This document shows, in pieces, positions 1-8,098 of a DNA stretch of 64,000 bases. The position numbers and the translations under genes are program-made. Numbering within the stretch: the first letter of the stretch is position 1; every line of letters begins with the position of its first letter. A model generated the notes under the pieces. That model made no database searches and was not told the origin of the DNA. It saw nothing but the letters and a program-made list of their open reading frames with translations. Source of the stretch: Candidatus Phyllobacterium onerii (GTDB lineage: Bacteria > Pseudomonadota > Alphaproteobacteria > Rhizobiales > Rhizobiaceae); NCBI RefSeq assembly GCF_028331445.1, contig NZ_JAQMHX010000003.1, positions 310,001-374,000 on the forward strand. Direction: 5' to 3'.

Positions 1-69
1 GATCAATCGAGATTACAGTCGTTCGCCCGCTGATCGTTTTGCACGCTGGGTGCAGCATGCAATGATCGA

Positions 70-726
70 TTATACCAAGCGGATATCGTGGCCAGCGTCA
101 CGCAGTGCCATCGCAGCTTCCGTCCGGTTCGTGACGTTAAGTTTCGCAAATATGCGTCCCATATGATGTTTCACAGTTTTTTCGTGAATGTCGAGCTTCA
201 GCGCAATCCGCTTGTTGCTCAATCCGGCCGCGGCAAGATCCAAGACCTCATACTCGCGACTGGAGAGTTCGGAGATCGGATCAGACTTATTGGGCGCATT
301 GGAGACGGATGACAGATCCGATAGCATCCGTGCCGATAGGGCCGGAGAAACGTAACCTTCGCCGGAGGCAACAGCTCGGATTATTTCAGCCAGCGCCCGT
401 GAGCCTACGCCTTTGAGGACATATGCTTTCGCGCCGCTGTTCAGAGCCTTCGTCACATCGTCACTCCTCTCTGACACAGTCAGCATGATGATCTTTTGGT
501 CGGGGAAATGGTCGAGGATCGGAGAGATCGCGTCTAGACCACCGCCTGGCATAGAGATGTCCATTAGAATGACGTCCGGGCGGTGATCATGGGCAATCCG
601 GATCGCGTCCTCCTTCGTGCAGCCTTCTCCAACGATCTGGAAGCCGTTGATTTCGCCGAGGCTGCGCCTGACGCCCTCCCTGAATAACGGATGATCGTCG
701 ATCACTGCAATACTTAGTCCAGTCAT
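70..726 (-). CDS. NarL/FixJ-family response regulator
   Basis: Cytoplasmic DNA-binding response regulator of 218 residues, normal for the family. The receiver domain covers about residues 5-120, with the acidic pair D10/D11 and the likely phosphorylated D56 in the stretch ILMDISMPGG. A LuxR-type helix-turn-helix covers about residues 150-215 (LSSREYEVLDLAAAGLSNK, then KTVKHHMGRIFAKL). Its start overlaps the stop of the upstream sensor kinase by one base (TAATG), so the two are translationally coupled and almost certainly partners. Target genes and signal cannot be read from the sequence. The 69 bases before it hold no recognisable gene. Confidence 0.93.
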   Translation of the reverse strand: MTGLSIAVIDDHPLFREGVRRSLGEINGFQIVGEGCTKEDAIRIAHDHRPDVILMDISMPGGGLDAISPILDHFPDQKIIMLTVSERSDDVTKALNSGAKAYVLKGVGSRALAEIIRAVASGEGYVSPALSARMLSDLSSVSNAPNKSDPISELSSREYEVLDLAAAGLSNKRIALKLDIHEKTVKHHMGRIFAKLNVTNRTEAAMALRDAGHDIRLV

Positions 727-2114
727 TACACCTGCTCCAGTCCGTCCAAATTCAGTGACATCCGTACCCTAGTCCCTCGTGCCGAAGACTCTATTGTAAA
801 ATGGCCCCCAAGACTTTCCACTCGATCTCTTAGCCCGGCAAGTCCGATACCGGTACGACCAGTGGCTGGATCGAATCCCGGCCCGCTGTCAGAGACCTCG
901 ACTACAACGCGTTCGCCTCGCAAAGTTTCCACAACCCGCTGTTCAATGCCTCCGCCATGCTGGAATCCATTGTTCAACGCCTCTTGTATAAAGCGATAAA
1001 TGCAAATTTTTGCGGAAGGTTCGAGTTGCGCCGGGGTGCCTGACATCGATAAATCAACGCTCGACCCGGTACGATACTCGTGGGCTTTAACCGCCCGCTG
1101 GATGATTTCTGGCAAATCGGCCGCCTCTATATGTGGCAGCACAAGGCCGTCGCAGATGTTCCTGATTTCACGCATTGCTTCGTCCAGGCTTTCCTTTATC
1201 GCCATCACTTCGCCCTCACGCGTTGCTTCCGAGACAGCAGGATTAACCAGTACATCGCTGTCCAACCTAAGCGCAGCGAACGCCATGAGCTGTGCGGGGC
1301 CGTCATGAATATCCGCCCCTATGCGCCTGAGATAGCTTTCGTTCAGTGCAGCAGCGCGTTGAGAGGCACGTTGGACGCGCGCATGCAACGTCTTGTTCTG
1401 CAGGAGCAGGTCGGAAAGTTCGCTCACCCGTTGCTTTAGGTCCCGACGTTGGTCGTCGATGGTCTTGCTTCCACGGAACACGATAACTGACAAGACCAGA
1501 AAAAAAGCTAGTGTAAAGAAGGCGACAGCGAGCCAGCTGCGCAGGCGAGCCTGATCCAAACTGTGCTGAAATTCGTCAGCTATCTCATAAAATTCCGATA
1601 CGGCGACCACTTTGCCCGACCAAGGTTGGAGGACTGGATTATAAATCTCCAGAAGTGGCTTGCCGCTCGCCCGCTCAGCTTCGCTTTCCACATCGTCAAC
1701 GTTGTTAAAATTAGCGACCATCTTGCCAGCAAACGCTGTCTTCAGGTCATCGCTGACGGCAAAATGCTTGCCCATAAGCGCCTTGTCATTGGAATAGAGA
1801 ACCAGCCCGTCGCTTCGCCAGAGCCTGAAAGACATGAGCCTGCTAGCCAACGCCCCCTGCCCCAACGTCTCATCCAACGCACGCGTAACCGTCTCGTCGA
1901 GCATCTGATTGGTTTGCATGTCGGGAAGAATGGGCGCGACAACGCTGTCCACGTACAAAGCGGTCGCCGCCGCCGAATTACGAGTCACGGCAGCTTCAAT
2001 CAGACCCGCCACAAAAGCGCCAATCAAAATCATCGCGCCCACCGAGACTAACCCTCCAATGAGCAGAAACTGCCTTGCAAGAGACTGGGAATTCCAGCGG
2101 GTCAGCAGATTCAT
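726..2114 (-). CDS. Sensor histidine kinase, HisKA_3 (NarX/DegS type)
   Basis: Membrane sensor kinase of 462 residues. One transmembrane segment lies near residues 17-40 and another near 190-212. The roughly 150-residue loop between them should be a periplasmic sensor (it holds RLWRSDGLVLYSND, reminiscent of a Cache/PAS-like fold, not certain). A coiled linker follows, then the HisKA_3 dimerisation helix with phosphoacceptor His in IGADIHDGPAQ, and a C-terminal HATPase domain (FIQEALNNGFQHG, SDSGPGFDP, GIGLAGLRDRVE). It is the first gene of a two-gene operon with the response regulator downstream. The ligand is unknown. Confidence 0.92.
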   Translation of the reverse strand: MNLLTRWNSQSLARQFLLIGGLVSVGAMILIGAFVAGLIEAAVTRNSAAATALYVDSVVAPILPDMQTNQMLDETVTRALDETLGQGALASRLMSFRLWRSDGLVLYSNDKALMGKHFAVSDDLKTAFAGKMVANFNNVDDVESEAERASGKPLLEIYNPVLQPWSGKVVAVSEFYEIADEFQHSLDQARLRSWLAVAFFTLAFFLVLSVIVFRGSKTIDDQRRDLKQRVSELSDLLLQNKTLHARVQRASQRAAALNESYLRRIGADIHDGPAQLMAFAALRLDSDVLVNPAVSEATREGEVMAIKESLDEAMREIRNICDGLVLPHIEAADLPEIIQRAVKAHEYRTGSSVDLSMSGTPAQLEPSAKICIYRFIQEALNNGFQHGGGIEQRVVETLRGERVVVEVSDSGPGFDPATGRTGIGLAGLRDRVESLGGHFTIESSARGTRVRMSLNLDGLEQV

Positions 2115-2535
2115 GGCTGTGTACGGTGCGTTGGTCCAAAGCCATTTGATCGAGGCAATATTCGAACGTTACGTAGGCACCGATACCCCGATGCTTTCAT
2201 TGTTTATCTCCATTCTGGGTGCCTGTGCGATCGTAGCACTGGTCTGCCCATAGCGGTCGCGAGCCACCGTTTTTTGTTTCTATGTTGCCGTGGTCACCGC
2301 TACCGCAATGTCTGTCATCGTGCAATTATGCACGAGCCGGGAGACCCGGCGCAATCTCACCCCTCAAGAAACTTCCTCACGCAATCAAAACGTGAATCCA
2401 GATTCATCCCGATGTTCGGCTACTCCGCGACTTCTGAAGAAATTCTTCCCAACATGACGCCGTTGGTTGCTCGTGAAAACAGCGACCCGAAGGCCGCTGT
2501 CGAAAGATTACCGCAGATATAGATCCCGTAAGATC
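2115..2535. other. Intergenic stretch, no gene seen
   Basis: These 421 bases separate the kinase start from the next minus-strand stop. Short open frames exist, but none has a convincing ribosome-binding site or recognisable protein. The kinase promoter should lie here. I could not identify a specific motif. Confidence 0.5.
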
Positions 2536-3045
2536 TTATTGGCGCGCATCCAGCAATGCATCAATGCGATCGACCTGCGCTGGAGTGAGCGTGCGGCCAA
2601 AGGCGGTTTCAAGCTGTGCAACCGCATCGTCAAGCGCCTGCTCCTGCAACGCAGGGTCAGTCAGCGCCAAGGCCTCTTCCCGGCTGCGCTCGTAGGTTGC
2701 AATTTTGCCTACGGAAGAGTTCGGTGCGGCCCGTTCCCTTGCCCGTGCAGACGCATGCGCAGCGTTCAGCGGACCCAATCCAGTTTTATCGTCGTCAGCG
2801 TCCAGAGATGATTTCTCGACTTTGGCTTTGTCGTGGGCATTTACAGAATTGCCGCGGTCGGACGACTTGCCATGGCTTCCACCGTTGTTCCCGTTTCCAC
2901 CGCCATTGCCGCCACCATTGCCGCCGCCGTTTTTGGCCAGGACCGAACCTACGGGATTGAAATGATCGGTGGTTGCACACATTGCGCCGGCAAAAAACAA
3001 ACCAAGACACGCTGCTGCGACGAGACCAACTTTAAATTGAACCAT
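2536..3045 (-). CDS. Secreted Gly/Asn-repeat hypothetical protein
   Basis: Protein of 169 residues; function not recognised. The ATG at 3045 is chosen because GAGGAGG lies just upstream and the protein then starts with a good signal peptide (MVQFKVGLVAAACLGLFFAG). After the cleavage region comes a low-complexity tract of (GGGN) repeats, then a charged Ser/Asp/Lys-rich linker, and a C-terminal helical segment (about residues 115-169) with EEALALTDPALQEQALDDA and LTPAQVDRIDALLDAR. The layout (export signal, flexible glycine linker, small helical domain) suggests a periplasmic or surface protein. The GGN repeats could vary in number between strains. It stands alone between intergenic regions. 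Confidence 0.75.
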   Translation of the reverse strand: MVQFKVGLVAAACLGLFFAGAMCATTDHFNPVGSVLAKNGGGNGGGNGGGNGNNGGSHGKSSDRGNSVNAHDKAKVEKSSLDADDDKTGLGPLNAAHASARARERAAPNSSVGKIATYERSREEALALTDPALQEQALDDAVAQLETAFGRTLTPAQVDRIDALLDARQ

Positions 3046-3357
3046 TGTCCACCTCCTCAATGAATTGCGTGCCGACAGAGCCGGGCCAACAGTCCAAAGA
3101 TAGGCTTCTTCGAGGATAGAGAAATCGGACTAAAGACCTATCCGTAAAATCAATGGGCCTAACGCGTATATGCTCGTTAACCTCGCCGTATCATGCCAAT
3201 TCCGCGACCAGGCCGTAGACGTGATTTCGGGTATGTCGTTGCTGTACGGAGCTATGTACTCCATGTACTCCGCAATCTGATGTAAAGATGCGGAATCGAC
3301 ATTAAACTGAAGCAGGAAGCTTCGACCCGCTCCTCTTCTCCCTTCAGACGGACGCCG
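3046..3357. other. Intergenic stretch, probable promoter region
   Basis: About 310 bases without a credible gene between two minus-strand genes. It should hold the promoter of the Gly/Asn-repeat protein. No specific site was recognised. Confidence 0.4.
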
Positions 3358-3858
3358 CTACTTCTTCTGAGCGGCTTGACAAGCGCGCAATGCCTTGAAC
3401 GCAGCGTCGGTACCAGTGAGGTCAATCACCAATGTTTGACGCCCTTTCGCGGTGATCGTCAGCTTTTTCTTCTTGGCAAGATTGTAGATAAAATCGAGAT
3501 CGTTGAAGGGAACGGATGCACCGTCGAATCCCTCCATCTCCTGGCCGGTTGCAACGCCCGTGAACTTCTCACCATCGACGTCGAATACTACCGATAGCTG
3601 TTCACCTGCGGTAATCTTTTCGGGCTTCTTGGAGTAAAGCGCCAGATAGCCGCGCAGATTTGCGGTTGCATTGATACCGATCTCCACCTGTGCGCCATCG
3701 TCGGCATTTTGTCGGGCGATAAGGCAGCCAGGGCCCATCTTATCATTGACAAATATGTCCCAACCGGCCGCCTTGCCATATTTCTTGAACATATCCTGGG
3801 CCTCGCATGGAACGGTAAGGACAGCAACTGCCAGGGCAGTCCGAACTAATAAATGCAT
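3358..3858 (-). CDS. Exported hypothetical protein, invasion-associated locus B-like
   Basis: Protein of 166 residues when started at the ATG at 3858, which has AGGAGG seven bases upstream and opens a signal peptide (MHLLVRTALAVAVLTVPCEAQ). An upstream in-frame ATG would add 20 residues but spoils the signal sequence. The mature part (GWDIFVNDKMGPGCLIARQ, then FDVDGEKFTGVATGQEM, ending LTGTDAAFKALRACQAAQKK) has the layout of small periplasmic proteins common in rhizobia, with an invasion-associated locus B-like C-terminus. That likeness is from memory and is tentative. It is monocistronic. Confidence 0.75.
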   Translation of the reverse strand: MHLLVRTALAVAVLTVPCEAQDMFKKYGKAAGWDIFVNDKMGPGCLIARQNADDGAQVEIGINATANLRGYLALYSKKPEKITAGEQLSVVFDVDGEKFTGVATGQEMEGFDGASVPFNDLDFIYNLAKKKKLTITAKGRQTLVIDLTGTDAAFKALRACQAAQKK

Positions 3859-4273
3859 GATCTCCTCCTGTGTTCTGCTTTCAATGAAAAAAACACGACG
3901 ATGTGTTCGACGCATCAAAATCTCTAAGATGTAGGTACGTCACAAGAACTCAAATCGCCGAGAGCGTTCTTCCCGACATCAGGACCAAGAACCAAGGGAA
4001 CCCGAGCTTGTGGGCAACGGTACCGTTTGATTTGATCGTGAGTATTTTATTTTCGGCCAGTGAAATCCTACGGTGGGCAATTAACAAGTACGTAACTGTA
4101 ACGATGCGGGAAGTGGTGAGTTCGCACGGCCTCTCAAGAGTCCGCCGAACTAGTCGCGCCGCTCGGCCAGCTGGCAGCGACCATTACGTGCAGAATGCAA
4201 CCATAACCCGACACCAGAGCTTCATCGAGATGATCGCAGGCCCGCTCACTCTCCAGAGGCGCACGGCTCACGG
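3859..4273. other. Intergenic stretch, nothing recognised
   Basis: About 415 bases between divergent genes. Several short frames are open, but none carries a good ribosome-binding site. It should contain the promoter of the exported protein at its left end. Confidence 0.4.
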
Positions 4274-4501
4274 TTGGGCCCCTCTTTCAGCATAGGACGG
4301 GAAGCGTCGAGCCCCACCGGTTTACCCCGCGGGAACTTCAAGCATGCCGAACAGTTTAGCTTCATCGAAGAGTTTCGCCGATTGTCCGAGGAGGCTCGGA
4401 GGCAAGAGGGCCACGCACTTGGGTGCCTAGCCTCGCCTATTGGCTCGCGTGGAGACGATCGCGAAGAGGCCATGGAAGAGGCTTGGATTAAGAACGCCTG
4501 A
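4274..4501 (+). CDS. Small hypothetical protein (75 aa, TTG start)
   Basis: Possible small protein. The start would be TTG and has no strong ribosome-binding site, so the true start may be elsewhere. The C-terminal half is acidic and helical (FSFIEEFRRLSEEARRQEG, then DDREEAMEEAWIKNA), which looks protein-like. It ends 15 bases before the next small gene and may be in one transcript with it. No family recognised; it could be spurious. Confidence 0.35.
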   Translation: MGPSFSIGREASSPTGLPRGNFKHAEQFSFIEEFRRLSEEARRQEGHALGCLASPIGSRGDDREEAMEEAWIKNA

Positions 4502-4516
4502 TAATGAGGTGATGCC

Positions 4517-4828
4517 ATGAGAGAACGCAAGGAGTCCTATGTTCCATATCATACCCGATACGAAATAAAGCCGCCCAAGGAGGACGGCCCCTATCTTCGG
4601 CGCGGCGCTGAATGTGCGGACGCGATCGAGGAGATGTTCAAGGATCAGATTGCCCTTCCATTCAACCACCGTACCTACATCCGGGTGCATGAGAAGGCCA
4701 GGGAAGCCGGTTGGCAGGATCAGGAGATACGTAAGGCCATCCTCTTTTGGATCGACCAGATGATGCTTAGCCAGGTCGCAGGATCTGACGGCGAGGTCAT
4801 TGACTATCTGGACGAATTCTGGCGCTGA
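4517..4828 (+). CDS. Small hypothetical protein (103 aa)
   Basis: Soluble, charged protein of 103 residues beginning MRERKESYVPYHTRYE, with GAGGTGATG just before the ATG. It is rich in aromatic and charged residues, ends in IDYLDEFWR, and has no signal peptide or membrane segment. Family not recognised. It follows another small open frame by 15 bases. Two terminator hairpins lie 225 and 335 bases downstream in the same orientation. Confidence 0.6.
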   Translation: MRERKESYVPYHTRYEIKPPKEDGPYLRRGAECADAIEEMFKDQIALPFNHRTYIRVHEKAREAGWQDQEIRKAILFWIDQMMLSQVAGSDGEVIDYLDEFWR

Positions 4829-5053
4829 AAAATATGGCAAAGAATGGCAGCAGCCTGCACTACTAGTTGCAAGCCGACGCGATGGCGCAAGGCTAAGGCG
4901 TGCCTAGTGTTGTCCATCGAGAAAACTCAGTCGATGTGTAGGACTTTTGATTTTTACTGGTAGGCCTTTAGTCCGATCTCGCATCGTCTGATTAAGGCTA
5001 TCCTCTTTGGTGCCGACACCACCCCGCGTCGGCATGGGCCCCCAAGGCCCAAC

Positions 5054-5097
5054 AGCCCGGTCAGCTGACCCTTGAGACTCCAGCTGACCGGGCTTTT
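5054..5097 (+). terminator. Rho-independent terminator
   Basis: A perfect 14-bp inverted repeat (AGCCCGGTCAGCTG at 5054-5067 and its complement at 5081-5094) is followed by TTTT, oriented to stop plus-strand transcription. No gene ends within 200 bases upstream, so it may end an untranslated RNA or the transcript of the 103-residue protein. Confidence 0.75.
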
Positions 5098-5164
5098 GAA
5101 GATGACCTAAAGCATATTTCATTTGTTTGATGGACGCCGGTATCCAGATTGATACCAACGGATT

Positions 5165-5193
5165 GGCGGTGGTCGAAAGTCCACCGCCTTTTT
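5165..5193 (+). terminator. Second Rho-independent terminator
   Basis: GGCGGTGG at 5165-5172 pairs with CCACCGCC at 5181-5188, followed by TTTTT. It has the same orientation as the hairpin 70 bases before it. Confidence 0.75.
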
Positions 5194-5206
5194 GTTGGAA
5201 CCTTGA

Positions 5207-5268
5207 TCAGAACTTCACCTTGAAGCCAGTCGTGCCATTGACGCTGTACCTGTCGGCAAAGGATAAAG
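5207..5268 (-). pseudogene. Possible 3' remnant of an outer-membrane barrel gene
   Basis: Directly downstream of the 69-residue gene, a minus-strand frame ends ADRYSVNGTTGFKVKF followed by a stop. The alternating hydrophobic pattern and terminal Phe are what the last strand of an outer-membrane beta-barrel or autotransporter looks like. There is no start or body for such a gene, so this would be a leftover tail. It is short and the call may be chance. Confidence 0.25.
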
Positions 5269-5478
5269 TTAAATAGGAAAAGTCTGTTTGATGGCTTCCC
5301 GCCACTGCGTTGCAACGGCCTCGGGCTCTTCGTTCACCAGGATGCAGAAGTGACTAGGGCTTTGCGGCCCCAGAGTGTGAATGGTTGTATGTTGCGCGTC
5401 AGGATATTTCTGGACCGCAACGATCGTATGGGGGTTAACGTAAACAATCTGTCCTTCGGCGGATATGAACTTGAGCAT
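5269..5478 (-). CDS. Small hypothetical protein (69 aa), FlbD-like pattern
   Basis: The start at 5478 gives MLKFISAEGQIVYVNPHTIV and has AGGAGACC before it. A longer in-frame start would add 36 residues with no homology signal. The YVNPHTIVAVQKYPD stretch recalls small FlbD-like beta proteins, but there is no flagellar context and I do not assign that function. It ends WREAIKQTFPI. It is monocistronic, soluble and without a signal peptide. Confidence 0.6.
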   Translation of the reverse strand: MLKFISAEGQIVYVNPHTIVAVQKYPDAQHTTIHTLGPQSPSHFCILVNEEPEAVATQWREAIKQTFPI

Positions 5479-5606
5479 TTCCTGGTCTCCTGATTTCTGG
5501 CTGTCGTGCCGACGCTGCGTCCCGATAGTAAGCAAGCCAAGAATGATCATTAGGTTAAGCTGCCCAATGCCACCCGAGAGCATCACCGCCGCTGATGCTA
5601 GGGTAA

Positions 5607-5717
5607 GGACCAGCGGACAACATTTATCTGCACTCGAATGCCGAGCGCGATGAGAAGGCCAGCGAGGCGATTGAGGTGCAATTGAGCACTGCGTTTGACA
5701 AGATCGCCGACGCGTAG
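5607..5717 (+). pseudogene. Possible 3' remnant of a recombinase-like gene
   Basis: A plus-strand frame opens after a stop at 5604 with no start codon and reads NIYLHSNAERDEKASEAIEV, then QLSTAFDKIADA and a stop. The form (IYLHSN followed by an amphipathic helix) resembles tails of site-specific recombinases, but the match is from memory only. If real it marks a decayed mobile element in the gap before the GH25 gene. Confidence 0.25.
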
Positions 5718-5943
5718 AGTCAATGGGGAGTCAAGAAAAGTTCCGAAAAAAGAGTTTGAAATGCGGTTTTGCAATTCCCGACTAGATACCGTATCTCGTC
5801 CAAAATGGCTGAAAGTACGCGGAATTTATGAGATAGCTAAATTGTCCTTGGCTAGTTTCTGATATGCAATCTTTATTAAGCATAATGACGCATCTGTAAG
5901 GTACCTGTGACGCACCGTCCACGATTCGATACGGAACTCCTTC

Positions 5944-6762
5944 ATGAAACGACTTGCAGCCAGTATATTGACCCTCTTGCTCGCCGGCTGCACCACGGTT
6001 GACTACGACTTCTCCGCACCAAAGCAAACTTCGGCCGTTCAGCAGATCGCCGCCCCGACAGGCAATGTAAGCGCGCCGCGTTTCGGTGATCGCGATCCTC
6101 ACGACTGGACCGGCAAGACGCCGTGGCGGTATCCGATTCATGGAACGGACGTCTCGAAATATCAATCCACAGTTGATTGGCAGACGGTACGCAGCAGCCG
6201 TATTTCCTTTGTCTTCATAAAGGCGACCGAAGGCGCCGACAGGTTCGACGAAAGATTTGGCCAGAACTGGGCAGCGGCGCGCGCCGTAGGCATCCCTCGC
6301 GGTGCCTATCACTTCTACTATTTCTGCCGTACCGCCAAGGAACAGGCGCGCTGGTTCATCGAGCACGTTCCTAACGATCCCGGCGCTTTGCCCCCGGTTC
6401 TCGACATGGAGTGGAACGCCGCCTCTCCAACCTGCAAGCTCAGGCCGAATGCTGCGGTCGTGCGCGGCGAAATGCGTACCTTCCTGGACATCCTCGAACG
6501 TCATTACGGCAAACGGCCAATCATTTATACGACCGTCGATTTCTTCGACGACAACGACCTGAAGCAGCTTGCCAATTATCCATTCTGGTTGCGCTCGGTG
6601 GCAGGTCACCCCGATGAGAAGTACGGACCGCATCCCTGGACTTTCTGGCAATATACCGGGACGGGAGCCATCCCCGGCATACGCGGCGATGCGGATATCA
6701 ATGTTTTCGCAGGCAATGAAAGCGCCTGGAAACAGTGGCTGGTGCGCAACAAGGTCCGATAA
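5944..6762 (+). CDS. GH25-family lysozyme, lipoprotein
   Basis: Peptidoglycan muramidase of glycoside hydrolase family 25, 272 residues. The N-terminus is a lipoprotein signal (MKRLAASILTLLLAGC, Cys16), so it should be anchored in the periplasmic face of a membrane. The catalytic domain starts at about residue 65 with the family motif HGTDVSKYQ. It contains the second-strand FVFIKATEGAD, AYHFYYFC, and the acidic pair in VLDMEWN. It ends with WTFWQYTGTGAIPGI and INVFAG, typical of the family's last strands. It lies 119 bases upstream of a lytic transglycosylase, so the two may act together in wall turnover. Confidence 0.92.
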   Translation: MKRLAASILTLLLAGCTTVDYDFSAPKQTSAVQQIAAPTGNVSAPRFGDRDPHDWTGKTPWRYPIHGTDVSKYQSTVDWQTVRSSRISFVFIKATEGADRFDERFGQNWAAARAVGIPRGAYHFYYFCRTAKEQARWFIEHVPNDPGALPPVLDMEWNAASPTCKLRPNAAVVRGEMRTFLDILERHYGKRPIIYTTVDFFDDNDLKQLANYPFWLRSVAGHPDEKYGPHPWTFWQYTGTGAIPGIRGDADINVFAGNESAWKQWLVRNKVR

Positions 6763-6881
6763 AGCTCAGCGCGAGCGTTTTCTCGCACTTCTTTGACTTC
6801 ACGCCATCCACATATTCGTGCATTAGCAGGAAAAATTCTGCGTGTAGTGAACACGCGCCCGTTATCAATGAGATTTTTCTT

Positions 6882-8096
6882 ATGAACAAACTATCGATTG
6901 CACTTGCCGTCAGCCTTTTTGCCCTATGCGGCACTGCCCGTGCCCTGGATCAGGTGGCGCCGACGCAGCCGGTAGTGGCAAAGCCTGCATGCGGGGGCGA
7001 ACTGGAGCCGTGGTTCAATGGACTGATCGCCGAGGCAAAAGCAGCCGGTGTAACCGATAGAGGTTTGGGTGAGCTTCTCAAGGCTTCGATGGACGACAAG
7101 GTACTTGAGCGTGACCGCGCCCAAGGCGTCTTCAATCAGACCTTCCTCACTTTCTCCTCGCGCATGGTGTCCGATTACCGCTTGAAACAGGGCGCGGCAA
7201 ACCTCAAGAAATATGCGGATACCTTTGCCAAAGCAGAAGCTGAGTATGGTGTTCCAGGACCGGTGATCGCAGCATTCTGGGGTCTTGAAACGGATTTCGG
7301 TGCGGTTCAGGGCGATTTCGATACGCTGAACGCACTCCTGACGCTCTCATTCAATTGCCGCCGGCCAGAACTTTTCCGCCCGCAGTTGATCGCTCTTCTG
7401 AAGCTTTTTGACAGCGGTGTCGTCGACGCCAAGACGACCGGCGCCTGGGCTGGCGAGATCGGTCAGATGCAGATGCTGCCAACCGATTATCTCGAGCGCG
7501 GCGTCGACGGTGACGGCGATGGCAAGGTCGATCTGAAGCACAGCGCACCAGATGCGATCATGACCGCTGCTCGTGTGATGCATGATTTGGGCTGGCGCAA
7601 GGGCGAGCCATGGCTGGAGGAAGTGAAGCTTACACAGGAGCTGCCTTGGGAAAATGCCATGCGCACCAACCGTCTGCCCCACTCCAAATGGGCTGCGTGG
7701 GGCGTTACCGGTATGAAGGGACCGCTCGGTCCCGACGATGGCGATGCCTCGCTGCTGCTTCCGATGGGCCGCAAGGGCCCCGCTTTCCTTTCCTATGCAA
7801 ACTTCGATATTTTCGTCGAATGGAACAAATCGATCATCTACGCCACCACAGCAGCCTATTTTGCCACCCGCTTGGCTGGCGCGGGCCCGCTGGAGCCAAC
7901 CAATCCTGAAGCCGGGCTCAATCCCGAACAAATGAAGGAATTGCAGAACAAGCTTGCGGCGCGCGGCCACGACATGGGCCCGAAGATCGATGGCGTGTTC
8001 GGCATTCTTACCCGCGATGCGGTGCGCGACGAACAGATCCGCCTCGGTCTGCCCGCTGATGCATGGCCAACACCCGAACTCCTCGGCAAGCTCTAA
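6882..8096 (+). CDS. MltB-family lytic murein transglycosylase
   Basis: Periplasmic enzyme of 404 residues that cleaves glycan strands to 1,6-anhydromuropeptides. The ATG at 6882 is preferred because it opens a signal peptide (MNKLSIALAVSLFALCGTARA). The longer open frame would overlap the GH25 gene. The SLT_2 domain covers about residues 45-330, with the catalytic Glu in FWGLETDFGAVQGDFDTLNA and the substrate-groove motif GQMQMLPTDYL. A C-terminal peptidoglycan-binding domain (about 340-404; LAARGHDMGPKIDGVFG) completes it. It converges with the decarboxylase gene, which ends 3 bases further on. Confidence 0.93.
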   Translation: MNKLSIALAVSLFALCGTARALDQVAPTQPVVAKPACGGELEPWFNGLIAEAKAAGVTDRGLGELLKASMDDKVLERDRAQGVFNQTFLTFSSRMVSDYRLKQGAANLKKYADTFAKAEAEYGVPGPVIAAFWGLETDFGAVQGDFDTLNALLTLSFNCRRPELFRPQLIALLKLFDSGVVDAKTTGAWAGEIGQMQMLPTDYLERGVDGDGDGKVDLKHSAPDAIMTAARVMHDLGWRKGEPWLEEVKLTQELPWENAMRTNRLPHSKWAAWGVTGMKGPLGPDDGDASLLLPMGRKGPAFLSYANFDIFVEWNKSIIYATTAAYFATRLAGAGPLEPTNPEAGLNPEQMKELQNKLAARGHDMGPKIDGVFGILTRDAVRDEQIRLGLPADAWPTPELLGKL

Positions 8097-8098
8097 CC

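Noticed and set aside
2860..2950. Short tandem repeats considered as a CRISPR-like array
   Set aside because: They are codons for GGGN repeats within a protein, with no spacers.
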